A stretch of DNA of 64,000 nt from Pyxidicoccus trucidator (GCF_010894435.1 NZ_JAAIXZ010000022.1:124001-188000); one strand, 5' to 3'; positions 1 to 8,726 are shown, numbered from the stretch's first letter. The notes: generated by a model not told the origin, from the letters alone. Program-made: numbers and translations.

Positions 1-274
1 GGCGCGGGTGCGCAACGCGGGCACCGTGTTCCTGGGTGAGCGCTCCTCGGTGGCCTACGGCGACTACATGACGGGCTCCAACCACGTCCTGCCCACGGCG
101 GGCCTGGCGCGGGCGTACTCGGGGCTCAACCTGTTGGACTTCTACCGGTGGACCACCTACCAGCGGGTGGAGGGACAGGCGGCAGCGAACCTGGCCGAGG
201 ACGTGGGCGTCCTCGCGGACAACGAGGGCCTCTTCGCTCACGCCGACGCGGCCCGGGCCTGGAGGCGCGTGTGA
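1..274 (+). CDS. hisD: Histidinol dehydrogenase, C-terminal end (partial)
   Basis: The reading frame is open from the left edge and stops at 272-274, so only about the last 90 residues are present. HisD oxidises L-histidinol to L-histidine in two NAD-dependent steps, the last reactions of histidine synthesis. The visible part has the family's C-terminal signature: AGTVFLGERS, then GDYMTGSNHVLPT, then YSGLNLLDFYR. The histidine in NHVLPT belongs to the conserved active-site region. The stop codon overlaps the GTG start of hisC (GTGA), showing translational coupling in a his operon that begins outside the window. The N-terminal two thirds cannot be judged. Confidence 0.95.
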   Translation, partial: ARVRNAGTVFLGERSSVAYGDYMTGSNHVLPTAGLARAYSGLNLLDFYRWTTYQRVEGQAAANLAEDVGVLADNEGLFAHADAARAWRRV

Positions 275-1311
275 TTCCCACCCGGACCTCCTACCGCGAC
301 ATCCCTCTCTACTCGCCGGCGAAGAAGCCGTGCCGGGTGGACCTGAGCGACAACACCAACCTCTTCGGCACCCCGCCCGCCGCGCAGCGCGTGCTGCGCG
401 AGGCGGGCCTCCGCGCCGTGACGGGCTATCCCGCGGGCTACTCGCCGGAACTACGCCGCGCGGTGGCCGCGTACGTCGGCGTGGGGCCGGAGGCGGTGAC
501 GACGGGCTGCGGCTCGGACGGCATCATCGACAGCGCCATCCGCGCCTTCCTGGAGCCGGGCGAGGTGCTCGCCTTCCAGGACCCCACCTTCGTCATGGTG
601 CCGCTGTACTCGAAGATGAACGCGGTGAAGCCCGCGCCGGTGCCGCTGCGGCCGGACTTCGACGTCGACGCGGACGCGCTGCTGGCCACGGGGGCGAAGG
701 TCATCTACCTGTGCTCGCCCAACAACCCCACCGGCACGGCGCTGTCTCGCGCGGCGGTGGAGCGCGTGGTGGAGCGGGCGCCCGGCCTCGTCATCATCGA
801 CGAGGCCTATGCCGAGTTTGCCTCCGGGCCGGGCTTCCTGGACCTCGCGCGCACGCGGCCCAACGTGCTGGTGACGCGCACCTTCTCCAAGGCGTATGGC
901 CTGGCGGGCATGCGGGTGGGCTGGGCCGTGGGCGCCCCGGCGCTGGTGGCCGAGGTGGAGAAGGCGCGGGGCCCGTACATGCTCACCGCCCTGTCGGAGG
1001 CCATGGCCACCGCGGTGCTCACCGAGGACGGCGACTGGGTGAAGGCCCGGGTGGCGGAGGCGGTGGCCAACCGTGAGCGGCTGCGCGGCGAATTGGTGGA
1101 GCTGGGGCTGCGTCCGCTGCCCTCTGAGGCCAACTTCCTGATGGTGCCCCTTCCGGGCGCGCCGAAGGTGGCGGAGCGGATGCGGGAGCGGGACGTGAAT
1201 GTGCGGGCCTTCCAGGGGCTGACCGGGGTGGGGGACGCGCTCCGGATTGGCAGTGGCCCCTGGCCCCTCTTGGAGACGGCGCTGGCGGCGCTGCGGGAGT
1301 CACTGCGATGA
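271..1311 (+). CDS. hisC: Histidinol-phosphate aminotransferase
   Basis: This is a PLP-dependent fold-type I aminotransferase that converts imidazole-acetol phosphate and glutamate to L-histidinol phosphate in the cytoplasm. It has 346 residues, normal for HisC. Visible motifs are SDNTNLFG near the N-terminus, CSPNNPTGTAL, IIDEAYAEF, and TFSKAYGLAGMRVGW with the Schiff-base lysine at about residue 207. The GTG start at 271 is chosen because a GGAGG sits at 261-265 and the codon overlaps the hisD stop. A longer open frame upstream lies inside hisD and is not needed. The stop overlaps the hisH start by ATGA. Confidence 0.95.
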   Translation: MIPTRTSYRDIPLYSPAKKPCRVDLSDNTNLFGTPPAAQRVLREAGLRAVTGYPAGYSPELRRAVAAYVGVGPEAVTTGCGSDGIIDSAIRAFLEPGEVLAFQDPTFVMVPLYSKMNAVKPAPVPLRPDFDVDADALLATGAKVIYLCSPNNPTGTALSRAAVERVVERAPGLVIIDEAYAEFASGPGFLDLARTRPNVLVTRTFSKAYGLAGMRVGWAVGAPALVAEVEKARGPYMLTALSEAMATAVLTEDGDWVKARVAEAVANRERLRGELVELGLRPLPSEANFLMVPLPGAPKVAERMRERDVNVRAFQGLTGVGDALRIGSGPWPLLETALAALRESLR

Positions 1312-1901
1312 GAGTCACCCTGTTCGACTACGGAGCGGGCAACCTGCACTCGCTGGCCAAGGCGCTGGCCACGGTGGAGGGCGCGGAGGTGCGCGTGCAG
1401 GAGGACCCGGTGCGCGCGCTGGACACGGACGTGCTGGTGCTGCCGGGCGTGGGGGCCTTTGGCGCGTCGGCGGCGCGGCTGGAGCCGGGGCGTCAGGCCA
1501 TGCGCGACGCGCTGGAGGCGGGCCTGCCGTGCCTGGGCATCTGCCTGGGCATGCAGCTGCTCTTCGACACCAGCGAGGAGGGCGGAGGCGCCGGCCTGGG
1601 CTACTTCTCCGGGAAGGTGACGCGGCTGGCCTCGCGGCGGGTGCCGGAGATTGGCTGGAACACCGTGGAGGACGACCGCACGCTGGCGGGCGCGAAGCTG
1701 GACACCGTGTACTACGCGCACAGCTTCGTCTGCCGCGCGACGGACCCGTCAGTCGTCACGGGGTGGACGACGCACGAGGAGGACCGCTTCCCCGCGGCGG
1801 TGCGCCGGGGGAAGGTGGTGGGCGTGCAGTTCCACCCGGAGAAGTCCTCCGTGTCGGGCGTGGCCTTCGTGCAGGCCTTTCTCAAGGAGGTGGCGCCGTG
1901 A
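1308..1901 (+). CDS. hisH: Imidazole glycerol phosphate synthase, glutaminase subunit
   Basis: HisH is the class I glutamine amidotransferase half of IGP synthase. It hydrolyses glutamine and channels ammonia to HisF. The 197-residue protein opens with the family pattern DYGAGNLHSL. It has the nucleophile elbow CLGICLGMQLLF (Cys about residue 79), and GVQFHPEKSS supplies the catalytic His and Glu. The start overlaps the hisC stop (ATGA at 1308). Its stop overlaps the hisA GTG, so expression is coupled on both sides. Its partner hisF lies two genes downstream. Confidence 0.95.
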   Translation: MRVTLFDYGAGNLHSLAKALATVEGAEVRVQEDPVRALDTDVLVLPGVGAFGASAARLEPGRQAMRDALEAGLPCLGICLGMQLLFDTSEEGGGAGLGYFSGKVTRLASRRVPEIGWNTVEDDRTLAGAKLDTVYYAHSFVCRATDPSVVTGWTTHEEDRFPAAVRRGKVVGVQFHPEKSSVSGVAFVQAFLKEVAP

Positions 1902-2614
1902 TTGCCATTCCAGCCATCGACCTGCGCGAGGGCGCGTGCGTGCAATTGGTGGGCGGCTCGTACGACGCGGAGAAGGTCCGGGTGAATGATCCGCTGGACG
2001 CGCTGAGGCAGTGGCGCGGCCATGGCTTCCGCACCTTCCACGTGGTGGACCTGGACGCCGCGCTGGGCAAGGGCTCCAACGCGGACAGCATCTTCCGGCT
2101 GACCTCGTACGAGCGCGGCCTCACCTTCACGGTGGGCGGCGGTGTGCGCGACTCGGACCGGGTGGAGGCCGTGCTGGAGGGCGGCGCATCCTCCGTGGTG
2201 GTGGGCACGCGGGCGATTGAAGACACGGCGTGGCTGTCGGAGGTGTCGGGCCGCTTCCCGGGCCGCGTGGTGGTGGCGGCGGACGTGAAGGGCCGCGAGG
2301 TGGTGACGCGCGGCTGGACGGCGGGCAGCGCGCGGGACATCCGCGACGTGCTCGCCGCGCTGGAGCCGCTGCCGCTGGCGGGGCTGCTGGTGACGGCGGT
2401 GCACAAGGAGGGGCAGCTGTCGGGCGTGGACCTGCCGCTGATGCAGGAGGTGGCGAGCACCAGCCGCCACCGGCTCTACGCGTCGGGCGGGGTGACGACG
2501 CTGGAGGACCTGAGGGCGCTGGCGGCGGCGGGCGCCTACGGGGCGGTCATCGGCATGGCGCTGTACACGGGCAGGCTGGACGCGCGCGCGGTCGCGCAGG
2601 AGTTCGCGGGATGA
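1898..2614 (+). CDS. hisA: ProFAR isomerase (HisA)
   Basis: This (beta/alpha)8 barrel isomerase converts ProFAR to PRFAR. Its 238 residues match the family length. It begins IPAIDLREGACVQLVGG with the first catalytic Asp. It contains VVDLDAALG, the phosphate-binding FTVGGGVRD, and the second phosphate-binding site LYASGGVTTLEDL. The GTG at 1898 is preceded by AAGGAGG at 1884-1890 and overlaps the hisH stop. A much longer frame upstream in the same phase is a shadow of hisC and hisH. No tryptophan-pathway gene is nearby, so a dual HisA/TrpF (PriA) role is not indicated. Confidence 0.94.
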   Translation: MIAIPAIDLREGACVQLVGGSYDAEKVRVNDPLDALRQWRGHGFRTFHVVDLDAALGKGSNADSIFRLTSYERGLTFTVGGGVRDSDRVEAVLEGGASSVVVGTRAIEDTAWLSEVSGRFPGRVVVAADVKGREVVTRGWTAGSARDIRDVLAALEPLPLAGLLVTAVHKEGQLSGVDLPLMQEVASTSRHRLYASGGVTTLEDLRALAAAGAYGAVIGMALYTGRLDARAVAQEFAG

Positions 2615-3147
2615 CCACCGTCACTCGGGAGACGAAGGAGACGAAGATTCACGTGGAGCTGACGCCCGGCAAGGGCGTCACCCAGGTGGACACGGGCCTG
2701 AAGTTCTTCGACCACATGCTGGCCACCTTCGCGCGCTACGCGGGCCTCGACTTGAAGCTGCACGCGCGGGGCGACCTCACCCACCACCTCATGGAGGACG
2801 TGGCGATTACGCTGGGCACGGCGGTGCAGCAGGTGATTCCCGCCACGGCGGCGCGCTTCGCGGAGCGCACCATTCCCATGGACGACGCGCTGGTGCAGGC
2901 GTGCCTGGATGCGGGCGGCCGCTTCTACTACCAGGGCCCGCTGAAGAACCGGCTCTACGAGCACTGGATGCGCTCGTTCAGCGAGCACGCGAAGGTGACG
3001 CTGCACCTGCGGGTGCTGCGCGGCAAGGACAGCCACCACGCGACGGAGGCCGCGTTCAAGGCGCTGGGGCTGGCGCTGCGCGACGCCATGGTGGACTCGG
3101 GCACGGTGTTCAGCATGAAGGGCTCCGTCGCCCTGGAGGTGAAGTGA
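2611..3147 (+). CDS. hisB: Imidazoleglycerol-phosphate dehydratase
   Basis: This monofunctional IGP dehydratase converts IGP to imidazole-acetol phosphate using two Mn ions. The protein has 178 residues and lacks the N-terminal phosphatase domain of enteric HisB, fitting the separate hisN downstream. Metal-binding motifs are visible in both halves: LKFFDHML, then HHLMEDVAI in the first half, and DSHHATEAAFKALG in the second. The first HHxxED block reads HHLMEDVAI where most family members have HHTVEDVGI, so this is a somewhat divergent member with the ligand residues intact. It starts with ATGA overlap on hisA and ends one base into the hisF start. Confidence 0.93.
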   Translation: MTTVTRETKETKIHVELTPGKGVTQVDTGLKFFDHMLATFARYAGLDLKLHARGDLTHHLMEDVAITLGTAVQQVIPATAARFAERTIPMDDALVQACLDAGGRFYYQGPLKNRLYEHWMRSFSEHAKVTLHLRVLRGKDSHHATEAAFKALGLALRDAMVDSGTVFSMKGSVALEVK

Positions 3148-3908
3148 TGCTCACCCGGCGACTCATCGTCTGCCTGGACGTGAAGGGCGGGCGCGTGGTG
3201 AAGGGCGTCCAGTTCGAGGGCCTGCGCGACGTGGGAGACCCGGTGGAGCTGGCCCGGCGCTACGAGCAGGAGGGCGCGGACGAGGTGACCTTCCTGGACA
3301 TCTCCGCCAGCGCCGAGGAGCGCGGCACCCTGTGGGATTTGGTGCAGCGCACCGCGGAACGACTGTTCATTCCGCTCACCGTGGGCGGCGGGGTGCGCAC
3401 GGTGGACGACGTGGGCCGGGCCCTGCGCGCGGGCGCGGACAAGGTGAGCATCAACTCGGCGGCGGTGGCCAACCCGGCGCTGCTGACGGCGTGCGCGGAG
3501 CGCTTCGGCGCCCAGTGCGTGGTGGCCAGCATCGACGCCAAGAGGGAGGACGGGCGCTGGCGCGTCTACACCCATGGTGGCCGCAAGCCCACGGACCTGG
3601 ACGCGGTGGCCTGGGCCCGTGACTGCGTGGCGCGTGGGGCGGGGGAGGTGCTGCTCACCAGCATCGACCGGGACGGGGCGCGCAGCGGCTATGACCTCGA
3701 GCTGACGCGGACGGTGTCCGAAGCCGTGGATGTGCCCGTCATCGCCTCGGGTGGGGCGGGCAGCGCGGACCACGTGCGGGACGCGCTCACGCGGGGCGGT
3801 GCGGATGCGGCGCTGGTGGCCGGCATCCTCCACGACGGCGTCACCACGGTGGGCGCCATCAAGTCGCTGCTCCGCGAGGGCGGCCTCCACATCCGGAGCG
3901 GGACATGA
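3147..3908 (+). CDS. hisF: Imidazole glycerol phosphate synthase, cyclase subunit
   Basis: HisF is the barrel partner of HisH. It uses the channelled ammonia to close PRFAR into IGP and AICAR. It has 253 residues. The family start RLIVCLDVKGGRVVKGVQF carries the catalytic Asp11 equivalent, and LLTSIDRDGARSGYD carries the Asp130 equivalent. Phosphate sites LTVGGGVR and VIASGGAGS are intact. The ATG at 3147 shares its A with the hisB stop (TGATG), and the 3' end overlaps hisN by four bases. A longer in-phase upstream frame is a hisB shadow. Confidence 0.95.
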   Translation: MLTRRLIVCLDVKGGRVVKGVQFEGLRDVGDPVELARRYEQEGADEVTFLDISASAEERGTLWDLVQRTAERLFIPLTVGGGVRTVDDVGRALRAGADKVSINSAAVANPALLTACAERFGAQCVVASIDAKREDGRWRVYTHGGRKPTDLDAVAWARDCVARGAGEVLLTSIDRDGARSGYDLELTRTVSEAVDVPVIASGGAGSADHVRDALTRGGADAALVAGILHDGVTTVGAIKSLLREGGLHIRSGT

Positions 3909-4687
3909 ACGACAGACAGGGACTGATGCAGGCGGCGGCCGAGGTGGCACGGAAGGCCGGGGACGTGGCGCTTGGCTTCTTCCGGGGCGGCATCGCGGTG
4001 GACACCAAGTCCGACGGCACGCCGGTGACGGTGGCCGACCGCACGGCGGAGCAGGCGGCGCGCGACTGGCTGGAGGCCCGCTTCCCCGAGGACGGCATCC
4101 TCGGCGAGGAGTTCGGCGAGACGCGGCCGGGCGCCGAGCGCCGGTGGATTCTGGACCCCATCGACGGGACGAAGACGTTCATCCGCGGCGTGCCGTTGTG
4201 GGGCACGCTGGTGGCGCTGGCGAAGGGTGAGCGCATCCTCGTGGGCGCCGCCTACTTCCCGGCCGTCGGGGAAATGCTGGTGGCGGCGCCGGGGCAGGGC
4301 TGCTTCTGGAATGACAAGCCGACGCGCGTCTCCACGCAGTCGGAGCTGTCGAAGGCAGTGCTGCTGTCCACCGACGAGCGGTTCCTGCTGCACCCGGAGC
4401 GGGGCGAGGCCTGGCGCGGGCTGGCGAAGGAAGCGGCCATGGACCGCACCTGGGGTGATTGCTACGGCTACCTGCTGGTGGCCACCGGGCGCGCGGAGGT
4501 GATGGTGGACGAGGTGCTGTCGCCCTGGGACGCGGCGGCGCTGCAGCCCATCATCGAGGAGGCCGGCGGCGTGTTCACCGACTGGAAGGGCAGGGCCACC
4601 TCCTTCGGCGGCGACTGCATCGCCACCAACGGAGCGCTGTCGCGGGTGGTGCGCGGGCGGCTCGGCTTGAAGGAGGGCCTGCGATGA
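3905..4687 (+). CDS. hisN: Histidinol-phosphatase, inositol-monophosphatase type
   Basis: This Mg-dependent phosphatase of the IMPase superfamily has 260 residues. Visible metal-site motifs are GEEFGE (Glu), WILDPIDGTKTFIRGVPLWG (core DPIDGT motif) and SPWDAAALQPIIEEAGG (third motif, WD). The superfamily also dephosphorylates inositol phosphate, fructose bisphosphate and PAP, so sequence alone does not fix the substrate. The position between hisF and hisIE with ATGA overlaps on both sides makes L-histidinol phosphate by far the likeliest. It supplies the phosphatase missing from the monofunctional hisB. Confidence 0.9.
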   Translation: MNDRQGLMQAAAEVARKAGDVALGFFRGGIAVDTKSDGTPVTVADRTAEQAARDWLEARFPEDGILGEEFGETRPGAERRWILDPIDGTKTFIRGVPLWGTLVALAKGERILVGAAYFPAVGEMLVAAPGQGCFWNDKPTRVSTQSELSKAVLLSTDERFLLHPERGEAWRGLAKEAAMDRTWGDCYGYLLVATGRAEVMVDEVLSPWDAAALQPIIEEAGGVFTDWKGRATSFGGDCIATNGALSRVVRGRLGLKEGLR

Positions 4688-5301
4688 CGGCGGTGACGCT
4701 GGACGTGGACCGGCTGGACTTCACCAAGGGCGGCGGCCTGGTGACGGTGGTGACGCAGGACGCGGGCACCGGGGACGTGCTGATGGTGGCGCACGCGGAC
4801 CGCGAGGCGCTCGAACGCACGCTGTCCACCGGGGAGATGCACTACCGCTCCCGGACGCGGGGCCTCTGGCACAAGGGCGGCACCAGCGGGAACGTGCAGC
4901 GCGTGGTGTCGCTCAGCGCGGACTGCGACGGGGACGCGGTGCTGGCGCGGGTGGAGAAGGCGGGCCCCGCCTGCCACACCGGCGAGGAGACCTGCTTCGG
5001 CCCTGGCCGCTGGGACGCGCTGGCCGCGCTGGATGCCACCATTGCCCGGCGCGCCACGCAGGCGCCCCCTCAGGGGGAGAAGCCGAGCTACACGCGCCGG
5101 CTGCTGGACGACCGCAACCTGCGCCTGAAGAAGGTGGGCGAGGAGGGCGCGGAGCTGGTGACGGCGTGCGCGGATGCAGACCGGGAGCGCGCCGTGGAGG
5201 AAGCGGCGGACGTGCTCTACCACGTGCTCGTCGCCGTGAAGCCGCTGGGCCTCACCCTGGAGGACGTGAAGGCCGTCCTCGCCCGCCGCGCCTCGCGCTG
5301 A
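4684..5301 (+). CDS. hisI: Bifunctional PRA-CH / PRA-PH (HisIE)
   Basis: This fused enzyme carries out the second and third steps of histidine synthesis. The first ~120 residues are the phosphoribosyl-AMP cyclohydrolase domain, with VLMVAHADREAL, the zinc-site segment SADCDGDAVL and ACHTGEETCF. The C-terminal ~85 residues are the alpha-helical phosphoribosyl-ATP pyrophosphohydrolase domain, with KVGEEGAELV and the EEAADVLYHVLV acidic helix. The protein has 205 residues. The start overlaps the hisN stop (ATGA). It is the last gene of the operon, and the following DNA is non-coding with strong inverted repeats at 5341-5405. Confidence 0.94.
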   Translation: MTAVTLDVDRLDFTKGGGLVTVVTQDAGTGDVLMVAHADREALERTLSTGEMHYRSRTRGLWHKGGTSGNVQRVVSLSADCDGDAVLARVEKAGPACHTGEETCFGPGRWDALAALDATIARRATQAPPQGEKPSYTRRLLDDRNLRLKKVGEEGAELVTACADADRERAVEEAADVLYHVLVAVKPLGLTLEDVKAVLARRASR

Positions 5302-5340
5302 ACTTTCTTCGCGCCCCGAGCGCATCCGTTCCTGCCGCTG

Positions 5341-5405
5341 GGGTCGGGACTTTCCAGCCTTCCTGAGACATGGCGGTGTTTCAGGGGCAGTGTCACCCCC
5401 GACCC
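5341..5405. other. Nested inverted repeats after the his operon
   Basis: An outer pair GGGTCGGG (5341-5348) and CCCGACCC (5398-5405) encloses an inner pair CCTGAGACA (5362-5370) and TGTTTCAGG (5377-5385), which pairs with one G-T. This could fold as a two-tier stem about 40 bp after the hisIE stop and about 180 bp before the next gene. There is no clean U-run, so it may be a terminator, a transcript-stabilising structure or a small structured RNA. A short palindrome GTGAG-TG-CTCAC follows near 5467-5478 and could be an operator for the next gene. Confidence 0.45.
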
Positions 5406-5584
5406 GGACGGTTTTGTCCGCCAGGACTGCAGCGTGACAGCGTGGCTGCCACTCAGTGGATCAGGGTGAGTGCTCACTCTCTTCAATGATGGGAGTGTTC
5501 CTGCTACACATTCGGGCGCACGGCGCAGTGGAGAACGCCGGCCGGGCGCTTGCACACCAAACCGTCCGCCTCACCGGAGGCATC

Positions 5585-6034
5585 GTGAACGGCCCCACCT
5601 ACAAGGCTGAAGTCATCGACCGCGTCATCTTCTCCCGCTGGGAGAATCCTCCGACGAAGGAGGACGTCTCGACGATCCTTGCGCAGATGCAGGAGTCCGC
5701 GAAGCGGCTCAACTCGAACCTCATCTACGTCGCTTCGGTCAGCCCCAAGTCGAAGGTGCCCGACGCGCAGGAGCGCGCCATCCTCAACCAGTTCCTGCTG
5801 GAGGCCCGCCGCACCTGCGTGGATCAGATGTGGCTCATCTATGAGGGCACGGACCTGCAGCACAACCTCCAGCGCGTCATCATCTCCGGCGTGCTGATCC
5901 TCACGCGCACCTTCGACAACTACCTGTCGGTGGCGAAGTCGAGCGACGCCATCGTCCAGGACGTCAGCGGAGTGCTGAAGAAGGACGCCGCGCCCATCTT
6001 CGCGATGGCCAAGGAGAAGGGTCTCCTCGGCTGA
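5585..6034 (+). CDS. Conserved hypothetical protein, 149 aa
   Basis: I do not recognise the family with certainty. The product is a small soluble protein without signal peptide or membrane segment. It opens GPTYKAEVIDRVIFSRWENPPT and ends in a helix KKDAAPIFAMAKEKGLLG. The alternating hydrophobic pattern (LIYVASVSP, MWLIYEGTDL, RVIISGVLIL) suggests an alpha/beta fold, possibly STAS-like, but that is a guess. The GTG start at 5585 is chosen because GGAGG lies at 5576-5580. An upstream ATG in frame (about 5486) would add an unlikely low-complexity leader. It stands alone between the his operon and a convergent membrane-anchored protein. Confidence 0.8.
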   Translation: MNGPTYKAEVIDRVIFSRWENPPTKEDVSTILAQMQESAKRLNSNLIYVASVSPKSKVPDAQERAILNQFLLEARRTCVDQMWLIYEGTDLQHNLQRVIISGVLILTRTFDNYLSVAKSSDAIVQDVSGVLKKDAAPIFAMAKEKGLLG

Positions 6035-6046
6035 GCCTCCCGGCGC

Positions 6047-7210
6047 CTACCTCGCGCCGGTGATCTCCAGCTCCTTCAGCTCCACGTCCGAGCGCTCCGG
6101 GAAGACGCTCACCGCGTCCACGTCGACGAGCGGCACGGTGGGCGTGCAGAGCTCCCACTGCCCCGTGCCGCGGAAGCGGCACAGGGTGGGGTTCACGAAG
6201 GAGAAGCCGCCTTCCGGGTCCTTGAGCCCCACGCCCTGGGGTGTGCGGACGATGGCCCTCAGCTCGCCGGGCCCGGTGGCGCGGATTCGGATGGACGCGA
6301 GGTGCTTCAGGTTGGGCGCATAGCCCGCCCGCAGGGCTCCGTCCGCCGCCCACCGCTTGTCGGGGGCGGCGTTGCTCACGGGGACGCCCGTATTCACATC
6401 CCCGTCGAAGGCGTGCCTCCGGGGCTCGGCCCCCGTCACCTGATCCGGCTCCACGGGCGCTGTCTCCACGTTGGAGGCGGTGACCAGCGCCACCAGCTTC
6501 GGGGCTGCCTGGAGGCCCTGCTGCGCGGCGGCGGCCCGCAGCACCGCGTCCGGCAGGTGGTCCGCCTTCGCACACAGCGGCGCCAGCTCCGCCAGCAGCG
6601 CTCCCACCGCGGGACTCACCGGCGTGCCGGACTGGGCGGCCGGCGCGAGCCCCAGCCGGACGAGCGAGTCGCAGGCGGCCTCCGTGCCCTGCTTCCCGGC
6701 GTGCTCCAGCGCCCAACGCAGCTCCGCCAGGGCCGCCGCGTCCGGCACTCCGCCGACGGCCGCTGCCAGGAAGGCCTGGCCCACGCTCTGGGCGCAGGTG
6801 TTGGCGGCGGGCGGGCAGCGCTCGCACAGTGAGGCGAGCAGTCCACGAAGCGGGGCGGCCTCACCAGCGGCGAGGGGGGCCCGCACGGAGAGCGCGGCAC
6901 CCAGCTCACAGGCGCGGCTCGGAGGCTGGGGGCAGGCCTCCAGCTTCTGGCGGGCGTCGGCCTGGACGCGGGCGTCCTGGGGCGCCCGGAGGGCGTCGTT
7001 GAGGGCGCGCTCCACGGGACGGCACTCGGGGGAGGGCACCAGGGGGGAGGCCGGGGTGGCGGACGGGGCCTTGCCAGCCGCGTCATTCCGGGCGCGCTCC
7101 TCCGACTGTGCTCCGGGCGACGCATCTCGGTGTGTCACCCAATAGAGACGGGCGAAGGCGGCCAGCGCCACCAGCATCAGCAGCAGGGTTCGGAGTGGGA
7201 AACGGCGCAC
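6047..7210 (-). CDS. Membrane-anchored hypothetical protein, 387 aa
   Basis: The GTG at 7210 is preceded by AAGGAG with a 7-base spacer, and the open frame continues 21 codons further upstream without support. Residues about 5-22 (PLRTLLLMLVALAAFARLYWV) form one hydrophobic N-terminal segment, so the protein is likely anchored with its body in the periplasm. A Cys-containing, Ala/Leu-rich helical region follows. The last ~150 residues look beta-rich and discoidin-like (RHAFDGDVNTGVPVS, ADGALRAGYAPNLKHLASIRIRA, VELKELEITGAR), a pattern of carbohydrate-binding jelly rolls. No catalytic motif is visible. It is convergent with the 5585 gene and divergent from lpdA. Confidence 0.75.
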   Translation of the reverse strand: MRRFPLRTLLLMLVALAAFARLYWVTHRDASPGAQSEERARNDAAGKAPSATPASPLVPSPECRPVERALNDALRAPQDARVQADARQKLEACPQPPSRACELGAALSVRAPLAAGEAAPLRGLLASLCERCPPAANTCAQSVGQAFLAAAVGGVPDAAALAELRWALEHAGKQGTEAACDSLVRLGLAPAAQSGTPVSPAVGALLAELAPLCAKADHLPDAVLRAAAAQQGLQAAPKLVALVTASNVETAPVEPDQVTGAEPRRHAFDGDVNTGVPVSNAAPDKRWAADGALRAGYAPNLKHLASIRIRATGPGELRAIVRTPQGVGLKDPEGGFSFVNPTLCRFRGTGQWELCTPTVPLVDVDAVSVFPERSDVELKELEITGAR

Positions 7211-7290
7211 GAGCAAACTCCTTGATTCCAACCGGGACCGGGGGTTATCAGCCCCCCCGGGTTCCATCCGCAATAGTTACGGAGGCGTGC

Positions 7291-8688
7291 GTGGCTGAGA
7301 CGTTCGACGTGGTGATCATCGGTTCGGGCCCTGGCGGCTACGTGGGAGCCATTCGCGCGGGTCAGCTCGGGCTGAAGACGGCCATCATCGAGAGGGACAA
7401 GCGGCTGGGCGGCACCTGCCTCCACCGGGGCTGCATCCCCACCAAGTCCCTCCTGTGGACCGCGGAGCTCTTCCACCACGTGAAGGAGGCGGCCGACTTC
7501 GGCATCGACGTGTCCAGCCCGACCATCAACTGGGCGAACGCGATGAAGCACAAGAACAAGGTCGTCACCAAGGGCGCGGGTGGCATCGACTTCTTGATGA
7601 AGAAGAACAAGGTGACCGTGGTCAAGGGCCATGGCCGCATCGCGGGGAAGGGGAAGGTGGAAGTCACGGCCGAGGACGGCTCCAAGCAGATCCTGGAGGC
7701 GAAGAACATCATCATCGCCACCGGCTCGGTGCCCAAGTCCCTTCCCAACGTTCCCGTGGACCACAAGCGGGTGATGAACAGCGACTCCATCCTGGAGATC
7801 GACCGCATCCCCAAGAGCATCATCGTCCTGGGCGCCGGCGCGGTGGGCTGCGAGTTCGCCTCCGTCTTCAACCACGTGGGCAGCAAGACCTCGATTGTCG
7901 AGTACCTGCCCGCGCTGCTGCCGATTGAGGATGCGGACATCTCCAAGGAGCTGGAGAAGCTCTTCAAGCGCCGCGGCATCGACGTGCACACGGGCTCCGC
8001 GGTGGAGAAGGTGGAGCACACGGCGGACGGCGTTCGCGTCACCATGAAGGTGGGCAGCGAGACGAAGACGCTGGAGGCGGAGATCCTCCTGTCGGCGGTG
8101 GGCCGCGCGCCCGTCACCGAGGACTGCGGCCTGGACAAGACGAGCATCAAGCCCGAGCGCGGCTTCATCAAGGTCGACTCGATGATGCGCACCACGGAGG
8201 CCAACGTGTACGCGGTGGGCGATGTCATCCCCACGCCGATGCTCGCCCACATGGCCAGCGCCGAGTGCGTGGTGGCGGTGGAGCACATCGCCGGGAAGAA
8301 CCCGCAGCCCATCAACTACGACCTCACGCCCTCCGCCACGTACTGCTACCCCGAGGTCGCCTCGGTGGGCCTGACGGAGAAGAAGGCCAAGGAGCGTGGC
8401 TACGACGTGAAGTTCACCATCGCCCCCTTCGGCGCGGTGACGAAGGCGTCCATCTCCAACGAGGCCATCGGGATGATCAAGATCATCTCCGACAAGAAGT
8501 ACGACGAGGTGCTGGGCGTGCACCTCATCGGCCCGCACGCCACCGAGCTGCTGGCCGAGGCGTGCGTCGCGCTGAAGCTGGAGATCACCACCGAGGAGCT
8601 GGCGGGCACCATCCACGCGCACCCCACGCTCTCGGAGATCATGCACGAGGGCGCCGAGGCCACGCTGGGCCACCCGCGCCACTTCTAG
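7291..8688 (+). CDS. lpdA: Dihydrolipoyl dehydrogenase (E3)
   Basis: This FAD- and NAD-dependent disulfide reductase reoxidises the dihydrolipoyl groups of 2-oxoacid dehydrogenase complexes. It has 465 residues. The FAD-binding IIGSGPGGYVGAIRAGQLG is at the N-terminus. The redox disulfide lies in GGTCLHRGCIPTKS and the NAD site is VLGAGAVGCEFASVF. The second FAD contact is VYAVGDVIPTPMLAH, and the C-terminal catalytic His-Glu segment reads HAHPTLSEIMHE. The GTG start at 7291 has GGAGG at 7281-7285. An earlier in-phase start would read through a Pro-rich shadow. lipA, an E2 gene and lipB follow, giving a functional neighbourhood around lipoyl enzymes. Confidence 0.95.
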   Translation: MAETFDVVIIGSGPGGYVGAIRAGQLGLKTAIIERDKRLGGTCLHRGCIPTKSLLWTAELFHHVKEAADFGIDVSSPTINWANAMKHKNKVVTKGAGGIDFLMKKNKVTVVKGHGRIAGKGKVEVTAEDGSKQILEAKNIIIATGSVPKSLPNVPVDHKRVMNSDSILEIDRIPKSIIVLGAGAVGCEFASVFNHVGSKTSIVEYLPALLPIEDADISKELEKLFKRRGIDVHTGSAVEKVEHTADGVRVTMKVGSETKTLEAEILLSAVGRAPVTEDCGLDKTSIKPERGFIKVDSMMRTTEANVYAVGDVIPTPMLAHMASAECVVAVEHIAGKNPQPINYDLTPSATYCYPEVASVGLTEKKAKERGYDVKFTIAPFGAVTKASISNEAIGMIKIISDKKYDEVLGVHLIGPHATELLAEACVALKLEITTEELAGTIHAHPTLSEIMHEGAEATLGHPRHF

Positions 8689-8705
8689 TCGCGCGTCGTC
8701 GCTCC

Positions 8706-8725
8706 GGGCCCACCACGGTGGGCCC
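8706..8725 (+). terminator. Hairpin after lpdA
   Basis: A perfect 9-bp stem (GGGCCCACC, 8706-8714, and GGTGGGCCC, 8717-8725) with a two-base centre begins 18 bases after the lpdA stop. Only a weak TTC follows, so it may terminate inefficiently or need Rho. The near-perfect palindrome reads the same on both strands. Confidence 0.55.
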
Positions 8726-8726
8726 T

